Positions 19,112 to 27,138 of a stretch of 64,000 nucleotides of DNA are shown here, in pieces. Source of the stretch: Bacterioplanes sanyensis. GTDB taxonomy: Bacteria; Pseudomonadota; Gammaproteobacteria; Pseudomonadales; Oceanobacteraceae. Made by a program: the position numbers and the translations under genes. A model generated the notes under the pieces. The model was not told the origin of the DNA. It saw only the letters and a list, made by a program, of their open reading frames with translations, and searched no databases. Position 1 is the stretch's first letter; each line of letters starts with the position of its first letter. The stretch lies in NCBI RefSeq assembly GCF_014652515.1, contig NZ_BMYY01000004.1, forward strand, positions 282,480 to 346,479. Reading direction: 5' to 3'.

Positions 19112-21583
19112 ATGAGTTTTCTTAAATCGCTACGCCGCACGCTTTTCCGCTGGCAGCAAACCTGGCTATACGGCGTCATTCGCACCCAAATCATTGGGCC
19201 GAGTTTGGAGGAATTCAAGCTCGACCCAGAACGCCCAGTGGTATATGCCTTGCTGTATTCATCGCGCGCAGAAAAACTGGTCATCGACCGCGAAGTTAGG
19301 CGCTTGGGCTGGCCAGCCCCCGTTGACAGCGCCGATCAAAACCAACTGACAGCAAAGCCGTTTTTTCCTATTTATCGCCGTGCGGGGGCGCCGTTTCGTA
19401 AGCGCGGCACTCCCATCGTTCACCGCTACTTAGTACGCCATTGCCAATGGCTGGCCGAGCACCAACACAGTGATGTGCAAATCGTACCAGTACGAGTTTT
19501 TTGGGGGCGGGCGCCCGATAAAGAGGGCTCCTTTCTGCGCATCTGGTTACAAAACAGCGGCACCCTAGGCGGACGGCTGACCACCTTGATGGCTATTTTA
19601 CTCAATGGGCGCAATACGTTTGTCCATTTCAGTAAACCTTTGTCACTGAGTGAACTGCATGACGACGGCAAAAACCCAGAGTTATTGGCGCGCAAAGTGG
19701 CACGCGTTTTACGCGTGCATAATCGTCATGTATCGGCGTCGGTATTGGGGCCAGATTTGTCACACCGGCGTACGCTGGTGCACAAAATCCCCCATGCACC
19801 GTCGGTGGTGAAGGCGATTGAAACCGAGGTAACAACAAAAGGCATTAACCGTCAGCAGGCGCAAAAGAAGGCCCTCAAGTATGCCGACGAAATCGCCTCC
19901 AACATCTCTTATACCAATGTACGCTTCCTCGATGTGCTGTTGACCTGGGTGTGGAATAAGATTTACGACGGCGTGCAAGTACACAACATTGACCACTTAA
20001 AAGAGGTCAGCAAAGACAACGAAATCATTTACGTGCCCTGCCATCGCAGTCACATTGACTATTTGCTACTGTCTTACTTGCTATACCATCAAGGCTTGCA
20101 GCTGCCACAAATTGCCGCCGGTATTAACTTGAACATGCCCATCGTCGGGCCGATTTTACGTCGCGGTGGCGCCTTTTTTATGCGCCGCACCTTCCGTGAC
20201 AACCAGCTCTATGCGGCGGTCTTTGACCAGTACCTGCACACTATTTTCACTCACGGCTATGCCACCGAATATTTTGTAGAGGGCGGGCGTAGCCGTACTG
20301 GCCGCACCCTAAATCCGAAAGCCGGCATGCTGGCCATGACCTTGCGTAGCTATTTGCGTGACAGTCGCAAACCAATCTTGTTTGTACCTGTGTACACCGG
20401 CTATGAAAAGGTATTTGAAGCCAGCAGTTACTTGGGAGAGTTACGTGGCCAGAAAAAGAAAAAAGAAAGCCTACTGGGCGTAGTCGGTACGCTGCGCGCC
20501 TTCCGTAAATCGTTTGGCAAAGTGCATGTTACCTTCGGTGACCCGGTTTATCTCACCGATTTCCTTAACGACCACCAACCTGGTTGGCAACAGCAAGACT
20601 ACAGCCAGTGTGACTACCGCCCTGACTGGGCTCGCAACACCGTGGATCAACTGGCTATGCGTGTGGTCACTGAAATCAATCGCGCCACCTCGGTCAACCC
20701 GATTAACTTAATGGCACTGTCAATTTTGTCGGCGCCGCGCCAAGCACAAGAAGAGGCGCAAATTATTGCGCAAATGGAAGCTTACAAGCGTTTACTGGAG
20801 TTCACGCCCTACAGCCCTCTAACCCAGCTTCCCGACGGTAGTGGCAAAGACTGGCTGGCCTATGCGGAAAAGCTGGAGGTGGTATCACGCTCACCGCACC
20901 CAATGGGTGATTTAATTCAAACCAATGAACGCCAGGCCGTTACGCTAACCTATTATCGCAACAACGTACTGCACCTGTACGCACTGCCCTCTTTGATTGC
21001 CTGTTTGTTTATCAGCAATGGTCGCTATCAGCGCCAGCAAGTGTGCGACATAGTGCAACAGCTTTATCCCTTTCTGCAGGCTGAGCTGTTCTTGCAGTGG
21101 TCGCCGGCTGAGCTGGAGGCAGTCTGCGAGCAATGGTTAGAAGCTCTGGTCGGCGTCGGTTATTTATATCAAAGCGCACAGGGTTATCACGCAACACCGG
21201 CTCACAGTGACGAGTTCGTACAGCTGCAAGGCTTGGCTGATCATATGCTGCAAACCTTACAGCGCTACTATTTAACCTTGAGTATTTTGCGCCACACCAC
21301 AGCGCCTTTGGATGCCCAACAGCTGGAAGAGCACAGCACCCTACTGGCTCAGCGCATCGGCATGCTGTATGGCATTAACTCACCTGAGTTTTTTGATAAG
21401 CAGTTGTTTCGCACCTTGATTCGCCAGCTGCTGAGAGGCGACTATATCAGCGAAGACCAGCAAGGTGCCTTGCAAGCAACAGAAGCTTTGCCTGCTCTAC
21501 TGGAAACGCTCGAGCAACTACTGGATGGCGCTTTGCGACAAAGCATTCAGCACAGCGTCAGCACCACTCAGACGCAAGCGTAA
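19112..21583 (+). CDS. plsB: Glycerol-3-phosphate acyltransferase PlsB
   Basis: The inner-membrane enzyme that acylates sn-1 of glycerol-3-phosphate, the first step of phospholipid synthesis. All four acyltransferase blocks are visible: I VPCHRSHIDYLLLSY (HX4D), II GGAFFMRRTFR, III FVEGGRSRTGRTL, IV ILFVPVYTGYEKVFE. 823 residues is the normal length for PlsB. It is transcribed divergently from the ABC exporter, with a decayed MITE in the promoter region, and converges on rsmJ with only 15 bases between stops. Confidence 0.97.
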   Translation: MSFLKSLRRTLFRWQQTWLYGVIRTQIIGPSLEEFKLDPERPVVYALLYSSRAEKLVIDREVRRLGWPAPVDSADQNQLTAKPFFPIYRRAGAPFRKRGTPIVHRYLVRHCQWLAEHQHSDVQIVPVRVFWGRAPDKEGSFLRIWLQNSGTLGGRLTTLMAILLNGRNTFVHFSKPLSLSELHDDGKNPELLARKVARVLRVHNRHVSASVLGPDLSHRRTLVHKIPHAPSVVKAIETEVTTKGINRQQAQKKALKYADEIASNISYTNVRFLDVLLTWVWNKIYDGVQVHNIDHLKEVSKDNEIIYVPCHRSHIDYLLLSYLLYHQGLQLPQIAAGINLNMPIVGPILRRGGAFFMRRTFRDNQLYAAVFDQYLHTIFTHGYATEYFVEGGRSRTGRTLNPKAGMLAMTLRSYLRDSRKPILFVPVYTGYEKVFEASSYLGELRGQKKKKESLLGVVGTLRAFRKSFGKVHVTFGDPVYLTDFLNDHQPGWQQQDYSQCDYRPDWARNTVDQLAMRVVTEINRATSVNPINLMALSILSAPRQAQEEAQIIAQMEAYKRLLEFTPYSPLTQLPDGSGKDWLAYAEKLEVVSRSPHPMGDLIQTNERQAVTLTYYRNNVLHLYALPSLIACLFISNGRYQRQQVCDIVQQLYPFLQAELFLQWSPAELEAVCEQWLEALVGVGYLYQSAQGYHATPAHSDEFVQLQGLADHMLQTLQRYYLTLSILRHTTAPLDAQQLEEHSTLLAQRIGMLYGINSPEFFDKQLFRTLIRQLLRGDYISEDQQGALQATEALPALLETLEQLLDGALRQSIQHSVSTTQTQA

Positions 21584-21598
21584 ACCGTTAGGCGTCGC

Positions 21599-22408
21599 TC
21601 AGTGCGGCGCCTCAACTTTGCGCTTGGCATACACATCGAAGCGATTGGCTTTACCCACCAGCTCATAAGTCGGTTGCTGTTGCGCTAACGGTGCCGCTTT
21701 GCGCGCGCGTTTGACCACACAACGGCAGCGCGCCACCCGCAACGCCTCAGCCAATAATTCGTCCGCATCATCATCACTGCCCACTAAACTACGAAAAGCC
21801 TGCATGTCTTTTTTGACTTGCGCTTTTTGCCGGCCGTCGTGGGCAAACATCGGATCTAAATACACCACATCAATGCTGTCGTCCCTTTGCTGCGCTAACC
21901 ACTGGGCTGCGCCGATGTGCTGTAACCGAATGCGCTGGGCGATTTGGCGAACCTCCTCTGCTGGCAACTCATAACTGAGCGGCCACTCCCCTTGCGCATT
22001 GCCTGCCCGAGCTAAGCCATCAGCCAACAAGGCAGCCACGACAGGGTGGCGCTCCAGCGCCTGTACTCGACACCCCAAGGACGCCAGCACAAAGGCATCG
22101 CGCCCCAGGCCTGCGGTTAAATCTGCCACCTGAGGAACATAGCTCGCCACACCGACGGCCTTGGCAATATCCTGGCCTTTACCGCCACCAAAGCGTCGAC
22201 GGTGGTCGTTAGCACCGCCACAAAAATCGACCTGAACTCGGCTTTTATCCGAGCAACTGCGCGCCAAGCTCAAGCCTGAGTGATCGAGTAATAATTGATA
22301 CTCCTGCGCCTCCGTCGGCCAGTCGCTATTCACCTTTAACTGATAATAGTGGGCGATTTGTTGTGCACATGACCACAGCGACGAATCACCACAGATCAGC
22401 CAAGTCAT
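21599..22408 (-). CDS. rsmJ: 16S rRNA (guanine1516-N2)-methyltransferase RsmJ
   Basis: A SAM-dependent methyltransferase of 16S rRNA G1516. Motif I is VADLTAGLGRDAFVLASLG and the catalytic-type motif is VVYLDPMFAHDGR. The start is taken at 22408, where ATGA overlaps the uppP stop. Longer in-frame starts up to 22525 lie inside uppP and give an unrelated hydrophobic N-terminus. 269 residues compares with about 250 in E. coli. Confidence 0.93.
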   Translation of the reverse strand: MTWLICGDSSLWSCAQQIAHYYQLKVNSDWPTEAQEYQLLLDHSGLSLARSCSDKSRVQVDFCGGANDHRRRFGGGKGQDIAKAVGVASYVPQVADLTAGLGRDAFVLASLGCRVQALERHPVVAALLADGLARAGNAQGEWPLSYELPAEEVRQIAQRIRLQHIGAAQWLAQQRDDSIDVVYLDPMFAHDGRQKAQVKKDMQAFRSLVGSDDDADELLAEALRVARCRCVVKRARKAAPLAQQQPTYELVGKANRFDVYAKRKVEAPH

Positions 22409-23211
22409 ACCACACCCGCCATTAACAATCCGGCCAGCACTAGCCCAAGCAGCAAGCGATAAATAACAAACGGCATTAAACCAATGCGTTGCAACCAGGC
22501 GAGAAAATAATAAATACACAGCCAAGCACTGACCGCCGCCACCAAGGTTGCCACCGCCAACATCAGCCAGTCGGGCGCATGGTCGGCTGCCAATAGCTCA
22601 GCGCCTTTTAATAAACCGGCAGCCAGAATTAAAGGAATGGACAGCAAAAATGAAAACCTTGCCGCATCCATGCGATTAAAACCCAGCAGCAATGCAGCTG
22701 TCATGGTAATACCACTGCGTGATGTGCCAGGAATGAGCGCCAATGCTTGCGCCAAACCAATCACCAACGCCGCCGCCAAGGTCATCTGTAGCAGCGTCCT
22801 CTGCTCATGGGCGCTGGCATGCGCTAGCCACAACACGCCACCAAAAATCAGTGTGGTGGCGGTAATCACCTCCACACTGCGCAGGTGCATAGCGATCCAG
22901 TCATTCAGAAACAGACCCGCAAACCCAGCGGGTAATGTGGCCACAATGATCCACCACCCCAAGCGGGCATCGTCGTCGGGTTGATGCCAGCCTGTGGCAA
23001 CAAAGCGACGACTGATATGCCAGATATCCCGACGAAAATAAAACATCACAGCCAGCAAGGTGCCCAGGTGAACCGCGACATCAAACGCCAGCCCTTGATC
23101 AGGCCATCCGAACAACTGCGACGGCAAAATAAGATGGGCCGAGCTGGAAATAGGTAGAAACTCGGTCAGCCCTTGAATCAACGCCAAGATCAGCGCCTGC
23201 ACCATGTCCAT
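22405..23211 (-). CDS. uppP: Undecaprenyl-diphosphate phosphatase
   Basis: UppP (BacA) recycles the undecaprenyl carrier for peptidoglycan and other cell-wall sugars. Both active-site regions are visible: QGLTEFLPISSSAHLIL near the N-terminus and the PGTSRSGITM arginine motif, with about eight membrane segments. The start is ATG 23211 or GTG 23214, directly after the tsaB stop (TAAGTGATG). The end overlaps rsmJ by four bases. tsaB-uppP-rsmJ is one coupled unit. Confidence 0.96.
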   Translation of the reverse strand: MDMVQALILALIQGLTEFLPISSSAHLILPSQLFGWPDQGLAFDVAVHLGTLLAVMFYFRRDIWHISRRFVATGWHQPDDDARLGWWIIVATLPAGFAGLFLNDWIAMHLRSVEVITATTLIFGGVLWLAHASAHEQRTLLQMTLAAALVIGLAQALALIPGTSRSGITMTAALLLGFNRMDAARFSFLLSIPLILAAGLLKGAELLAADHAPDWLMLAVATLVAAVSAWLCIYYFLAWLQRIGLMPFVIYRLLLGLVLAGLLMAGVV

Positions 23212-23214
23212 CAC

Positions 23215-23895
23215 TTAGCGCCTCAGCAAACTGGGCTGTTCAGCAAGTTTTTTCCAAGCAACACCGTCACGCAAATACACAGGTGCATGCAGCTCTATAT
23301 CGCCAAACTGCTGCTGTTGCCAAGCATACTCCACCAAAGGCGCCATATCCTCAGCCAGCAACACTTGGTCCGCATTGCCTGGCCAATGACACAGCTCATT
23401 TAATGCAAGGCCATTCCCCACCGCCGGCATATCAGCCTCTGCATGCGCCAGAAAATCCGCTGGCGAACACACCCGCTCAGGGGCCATAGGCTGCGCCAAA
23501 CCATTGTTGTATTGATAGGGTGCCCAAAAAACCTCGCCCATATGCGCATCCAAGACAGCGATACACTGCTCTCCGGGCGACTGCAGCGTTTTTTGCGCCA
23601 ATGCTTGCAGCGTAGAAATACCTGCCACAGGCAAGTCCAGTGCCATAGCGATGCCTTGGGTTACGGCTGCTGCGATGCGAATACCGGTGAACGAACCTGG
23701 GCCACGCCCATAGGCGATGGCGGTTAACTGGTCGCGGTACACCCCATTTGAACTTAACAGTTCTTCTACCATGGGCAATAAACGCTGAGCATGTTTGCGC
23801 GGCTGATGCTCATGCAACCCGATAACTCCCTCTGGACGCAACAGCGCTACAGAGCATAGCGATGACGACGCATCGACGATCAGAATATTGGCCAT
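23215..23895 (-). CDS. tsaB: tRNA threonylcarbamoyladenosine biosynthesis protein TsaB
   Basis: TsaB is the inactive ASKHA-fold partner of TsaD in making t6A37 of tRNA. The opening MANILIVDASSSLCSVAL and the signature YGRGPGSFTGIRIAAAVTQG are diagnostic. I place the start at 23895; the open frame runs 27 codons further, but the family begins here and AGAG lies upstream. 226 residues is typical. Confidence 0.95.
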   Translation of the reverse strand: MANILIVDASSSLCSVALLRPEGVIGLHEHQPRKHAQRLLPMVEELLSSNGVYRDQLTAIAYGRGPGSFTGIRIAAAVTQGIAMALDLPVAGISTLQALAQKTLQSPGEQCIAVLDAHMGEVFWAPYQYNNGLAQPMAPERVCSPADFLAHAEADMPAVGNGLALNELCHWPGNADQVLLAEDMAPLVEYAWQQQQFGDIELHAPVYLRDGVAWKKLAEQPSLLRR

Positions 23896-23984
23896 AACGA
23901 CTCTGGCTAGCAGACAAAGGCGGGCAGTATAGCAAATACCACCCATTAGACCGAATGCCGCCTGACTACGTGCCAAACAGACAC

Positions 23985-24020
23985 AAAAAAAAGCCGCTCA
24001 GGAATCCTGAGCGGCTTTTT
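23985..24020 (-). terminator. Intrinsic terminator after the AT-hook repeat gene
   Basis: A near-perfect hairpin, AAAAAAGCCGCTCAGGA against TCCTGAGCGGCTTTTT, with A- and T-tracts on either side, lies just past the stop at 24037. On the minus strand a T-run of at least six follows the stem. It insulates tsaB from the highly repetitive gene upstream. Confidence 0.9.
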
Positions 24021-24036
24021 ATGCAACAGCGCCGAC

Positions 24037-25140
24037 TTATTCTGCCGAAGAGTTATCGCTATTTGAATCTGCCGGCGTGGGCGTTACTGCTGGCTCCACC
24101 GCAGGCTTCGCTGCTGCTTTAGGCGGACGACCGCGACGCTTAGGTGCTGCTTTTTCTGCTACTGCCTTATCCGCTGCGGCTTTAGGCGGACGACCACGAC
24201 GCTTAGGTGCCGCCTTTTCTGCTACCGCCTTTTCCGCTGCGGCCTTCGGTGGACGACCGCGACGCTTAGGTGCCGCCTTTTCTGCTACCGCCTTTTCCGC
24301 TGCGGCCTTAGGTGGACGACCGCGACGCTTAGGTGCCGCCTTTTCCGCTACCGCCTTATCCGCTGCGGCTTTAGGCGGACGACCGCGACGCTTAGGTGCC
24401 GCCTTTTCCGCTGCGGCCTTAGGTGGACGACCGCGACGCTTAGGTGCCGCCTTTTCTGCTACTGCCTTGTCCGCTGCTGCCTTAGGTGGACGGCCACGAC
24501 GTTTAGGTGCAGCTTTCTCTGCTGCCGCCTTAGGAGGACGACCAGGGCGACCGGCCTTAGTTTGCGACTCTTCCGTCGCAGCGATGCGCTGCTCCAGTTT
24601 TTTTACTTTAGCGGCAACATCGCGCTTAATTTTGCTGGCCTGGGTTTTAACCTTGCTACCGTCTTTACGTTCGCGCTGCTTGCGCCATTTACTTTCAAAT
24701 GCCGCCAAGGCTTTGTTCAGATCAGCTTCTGCTTTCTCTGCCAGACGCGCCTCAAACTCTGCTACGCTCTCTTCCGCTTTCGCCTCAGCTTCCTGAATAC
24801 GCGCTTGCAGCTCTGCTACCTTAACGCCGACCTTTGCCTCGCGCATTTTTGCTTTAAGCTGCTGCAGCTTTTCTTTTTCAGCTTTCACTTTGTCGGCAGC
24901 ACGCACCGCTGCACGCTGAGTCGCCGCGGTAGCACGCGGACTAGAAGTTTTTGCTTTGGCTTCAACTGCCTTTTTTTCCGCCGCCTGTACCTTATTCTCT
25001 TGAGTTGCTACCGCAGACTCTGCTTTTAAGAGAACAGCACTGGCCTTGGCGATCACTGCAGGTACCGCAGCCTTGTCAGCTGCTTTGCTGGCAGCTGGCT
25101 TGCGGCCGCGCTTGGCAGGGGCTTTTTTTGGTCTGGCCAT
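24037..25140 (-). CDS. Histone H1-like AT-hook repeat protein (AlgP-like)
   Basis: 367 residues in three parts: a lysine-rich N-terminus (ARPKKAPAKRGRKPAASK), a long charged coiled coil near residues 30-190 (EAKAEESVAEFEARLAEKAE), and a C-terminal array of eight GRPPK AT-hook cores, seven of them as PKRRGRPPK, spaced by 16 or 21 residues. AT-hooks bind the minor groove of A/T-rich DNA. Pseudomonas AlgP (AlgR3) has a comparable KPAA-repeat tail and affects alginate transcription, but AT-hook cores make this one distinct. A good SD (AGAGGA) precedes the ATG. Likely a nucleoid protein; function is inferred. Confidence 0.85.
   Translation of the reverse strand: MARPKKAPAKRGRKPAASKAADKAAVPAVIAKASAVLLKAESAVATQENKVQAAEKKAVEAKAKTSSPRATAATQRAAVRAADKVKAEKEKLQQLKAKMREAKVGVKVAELQARIQEAEAKAEESVAEFEARLAEKAEADLNKALAAFESKWRKQRERKDGSKVKTQASKIKRDVAAKVKKLEQRIAATEESQTKAGRPGRPPKAAAEKAAPKRRGRPPKAAADKAVAEKAAPKRRGRPPKAAAEKAAPKRRGRPPKAAADKAVAEKAAPKRRGRPPKAAAEKAVAEKAAPKRRGRPPKAAAEKAVAEKAAPKRRGRPPKAAADKAVAEKAAPKRRGRPPKAAAKPAVEPAVTPTPADSNSDNSSAE
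24118..24558. repeat. Tandem 48/63-bp coding repeats encoding AT-hooks
   Basis: The 3' part of the gene at 24037-25140 is an array of eight near-identical units, read on the plus strand as variations of GGCGGACGACCGCGACGCTT. Unit lengths alternate between 48 bp (16 codons) and 63 bp (21 codons), both multiples of three. Copies differ by scattered synonymous changes, so the array is not a fresh expansion. Recombination could change the number of AT-hooks without breaking the frame. Confidence 0.9.
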
Positions 25141-25619
25141 ATTTTATTCCTCTGTATTCACCTGATCTGTATAGCGAACGCCAGTGCTGTGACTGACGAA
25201 TGGGCTATCAATGTGTATCGGATAGTGACAGTTGCCGTTAACCGTCTGTCATTCCAAAAGCGCAATGCAGACAAAGATCTTAACTACTGATCTATACAAC
25301 TAGAGGCATCCGAAATGCACCCAGATCAATAATAGTATTTATATAACAAAATCCAAAACAAATTATGCGATAAAACACCCCATTGAGGCCAGCTTTTGTC
25401 AGCATAAGCCGATAAAATTGCTTTGTCGCGGCCGCCAAGGTTATTAGAGCGAAATACTGTCCACCCTGTATTCGGATTTATTACTCCAGCTCTTTCTATG
25501 ATGCACTTAGCCTATAGATGACAGGCGGTTCGTCAATATGGCGCCAAACAACCTCCGAGCAAGACTCAGATAGCAACAACTTAAAAGCTTTTCGGCAGCA
25601 TCGGGAGCAAAATAATTCT
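25141..25619. other. Gene-free, A/T-rich intergenic DNA
   Basis: I see no convincing gene here on either strand; only short frames without an SD or familiar sequence are present. Around 25310-25370 the DNA is notably A/T-rich compared with the flanking genes. The first part holds the promoter region of the AT-hook gene. A CTAG at 25300-25303 followed by AGGCATCCGAA faintly resembles the MITE left end but is too weak to call. Confidence 0.6.
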
Positions 25620-25871
25620 AGGACACCTCTGAATATTGCCACATTTGCACTCACACGCTCTTCTATAGCACACATAGCAGGGCCTAGCATCCTGAGTAAG
25701 AAGCTCGTATATATTCAAAGGCGCCTTCGGTTAGCAGGAAATATCGAGCTCATTTCAAGAGTAGCAACGCCGTCGTTTGTTCCCGTAGCACAGCCCTCTA
25801 GCTTCGTTCTGCCTCTTACCAAAGAGCTTGGATGCACGCTGAAAGCATGCGAGCTTCTGACTCAGAACACT
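25620..25871. mobile_element. Extra MITE/IS left-end fragment
   Basis: AGGACACCTCTGAAT, flanked by CTAG at 25618-25621, matches the left terminal repeat of the neighbouring MITE (AGGGCACCTCTGAAT) in the same orientation. The following 230 bases do not match that MITE and hold no gene. No right end of its own is seen, so this is either an older element interrupted by the MITE or a relic of a longer relative. Confidence 0.5.
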
Positions 25872-26138
25872 AGGGCACCTCTGAATAATTCTGCACAGTT
25901 CTGCGCGAGTGCAGCAGGCTTTCAGAACAAGGCGGTGAGGGCAGGAAATGGCCAGCCCTTTTCAACATCACCAACGACGTTATGGAAGCCTGCCGCCCGC
26001 GCCCTGCGGGGATCGCCAGAGAACTCCAGCTCTGTGTCGCCGTTTTGTGCTGTAGCCTTGCTAGAGCAGCAAACCGTCTTCGGGATCTGAAGCCCTCTGG
26101 CGATCCAGAGCGGGCACCGAATTATTCAGAGGTGCCCT
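25872..26138. mobile_element. 267-bp MITE with perfect 20-bp terminal inverted repeats
   Basis: The ends are exact complements over 20 bases (AGGGCACCTCTGAATAATTC at the left; the same on the opposite strand at the right), and both ends sit in a CTAG tetranucleotide (25870-25873, 26137-26140). No transposase is encoded. A subterminal pair of GCCAGAG/CTCTGGC words gives extra folding. Such ends resemble those of IS5-type families, but that family call is a recollection, not a search. A second, decayed copy lies at 18805-18989, so the element has moved within this genome. Confidence 0.85.
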
Positions 26139-26210
26139 AGAAAGGAGGCGCAGGCGTTTAAAGATAGGTGTGGCTGCTGCCAACAGTGACAACAGCACCA
26201 TAAGCCAAGA

Positions 26211-26223
26211 GGGGGGGGGGGGG
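26211..26223. repeat. Homopolymer run of 13 G
   Basis: Thirteen consecutive G bases lie in the intergenic region downstream of adk, just before an 18-bp palindrome. It is the longest single-base run I noticed in the window. It is outside any gene I can support. Confidence 0.9.
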
Positions 26224-26226
26224 TAG

Positions 26227-26244
26227 AGCCGGCCTAGGCCGGCT
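26227..26244. terminator. 18-bp perfect palindrome downstream of adk
   Basis: AGCCGGCCTAGGCCGGCT is its own complement and lies seven bases past the adk stop. As RNA it could form a GC-rich stem with a minimal loop. On the minus strand it is followed by TCTA and the C13 run instead of a T-run, so termination is possible but not typical. Confidence 0.45.
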
Positions 26245-26250
26245 TAAATA

Positions 26251-27018
<768 letters not shown>

Positions 27019-27138
27019 TCAAGTGATTGGCAGTAAAAAGCCACATCAGTGGCAGCAGACTTTGGTAGAGCGACAAGCGAAGCCACCATGCAGCATTCGC
27101 GGCACGCGAACACTGCAAGGCAGTTAGGCCATTAAACG

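Noticed and set aside
24118..24558. CRISPR array
   Set aside because: The repeats are contiguous coding units in multiples of three without unique spacers.
24077..24796. 239-codon open frame opposite the AT-hook repeat gene
   Set aside because: It is the low-complexity mirror of the repeats (GGRPRRLGAAFSA), with no SD. The opposite strand has the SD, terminator and sensible domain order.
25518..26090. 190-codon open frame across the MITE region
   Set aside because: It runs through a MITE terminal repeat, has no SD, and the product resembles nothing I know.
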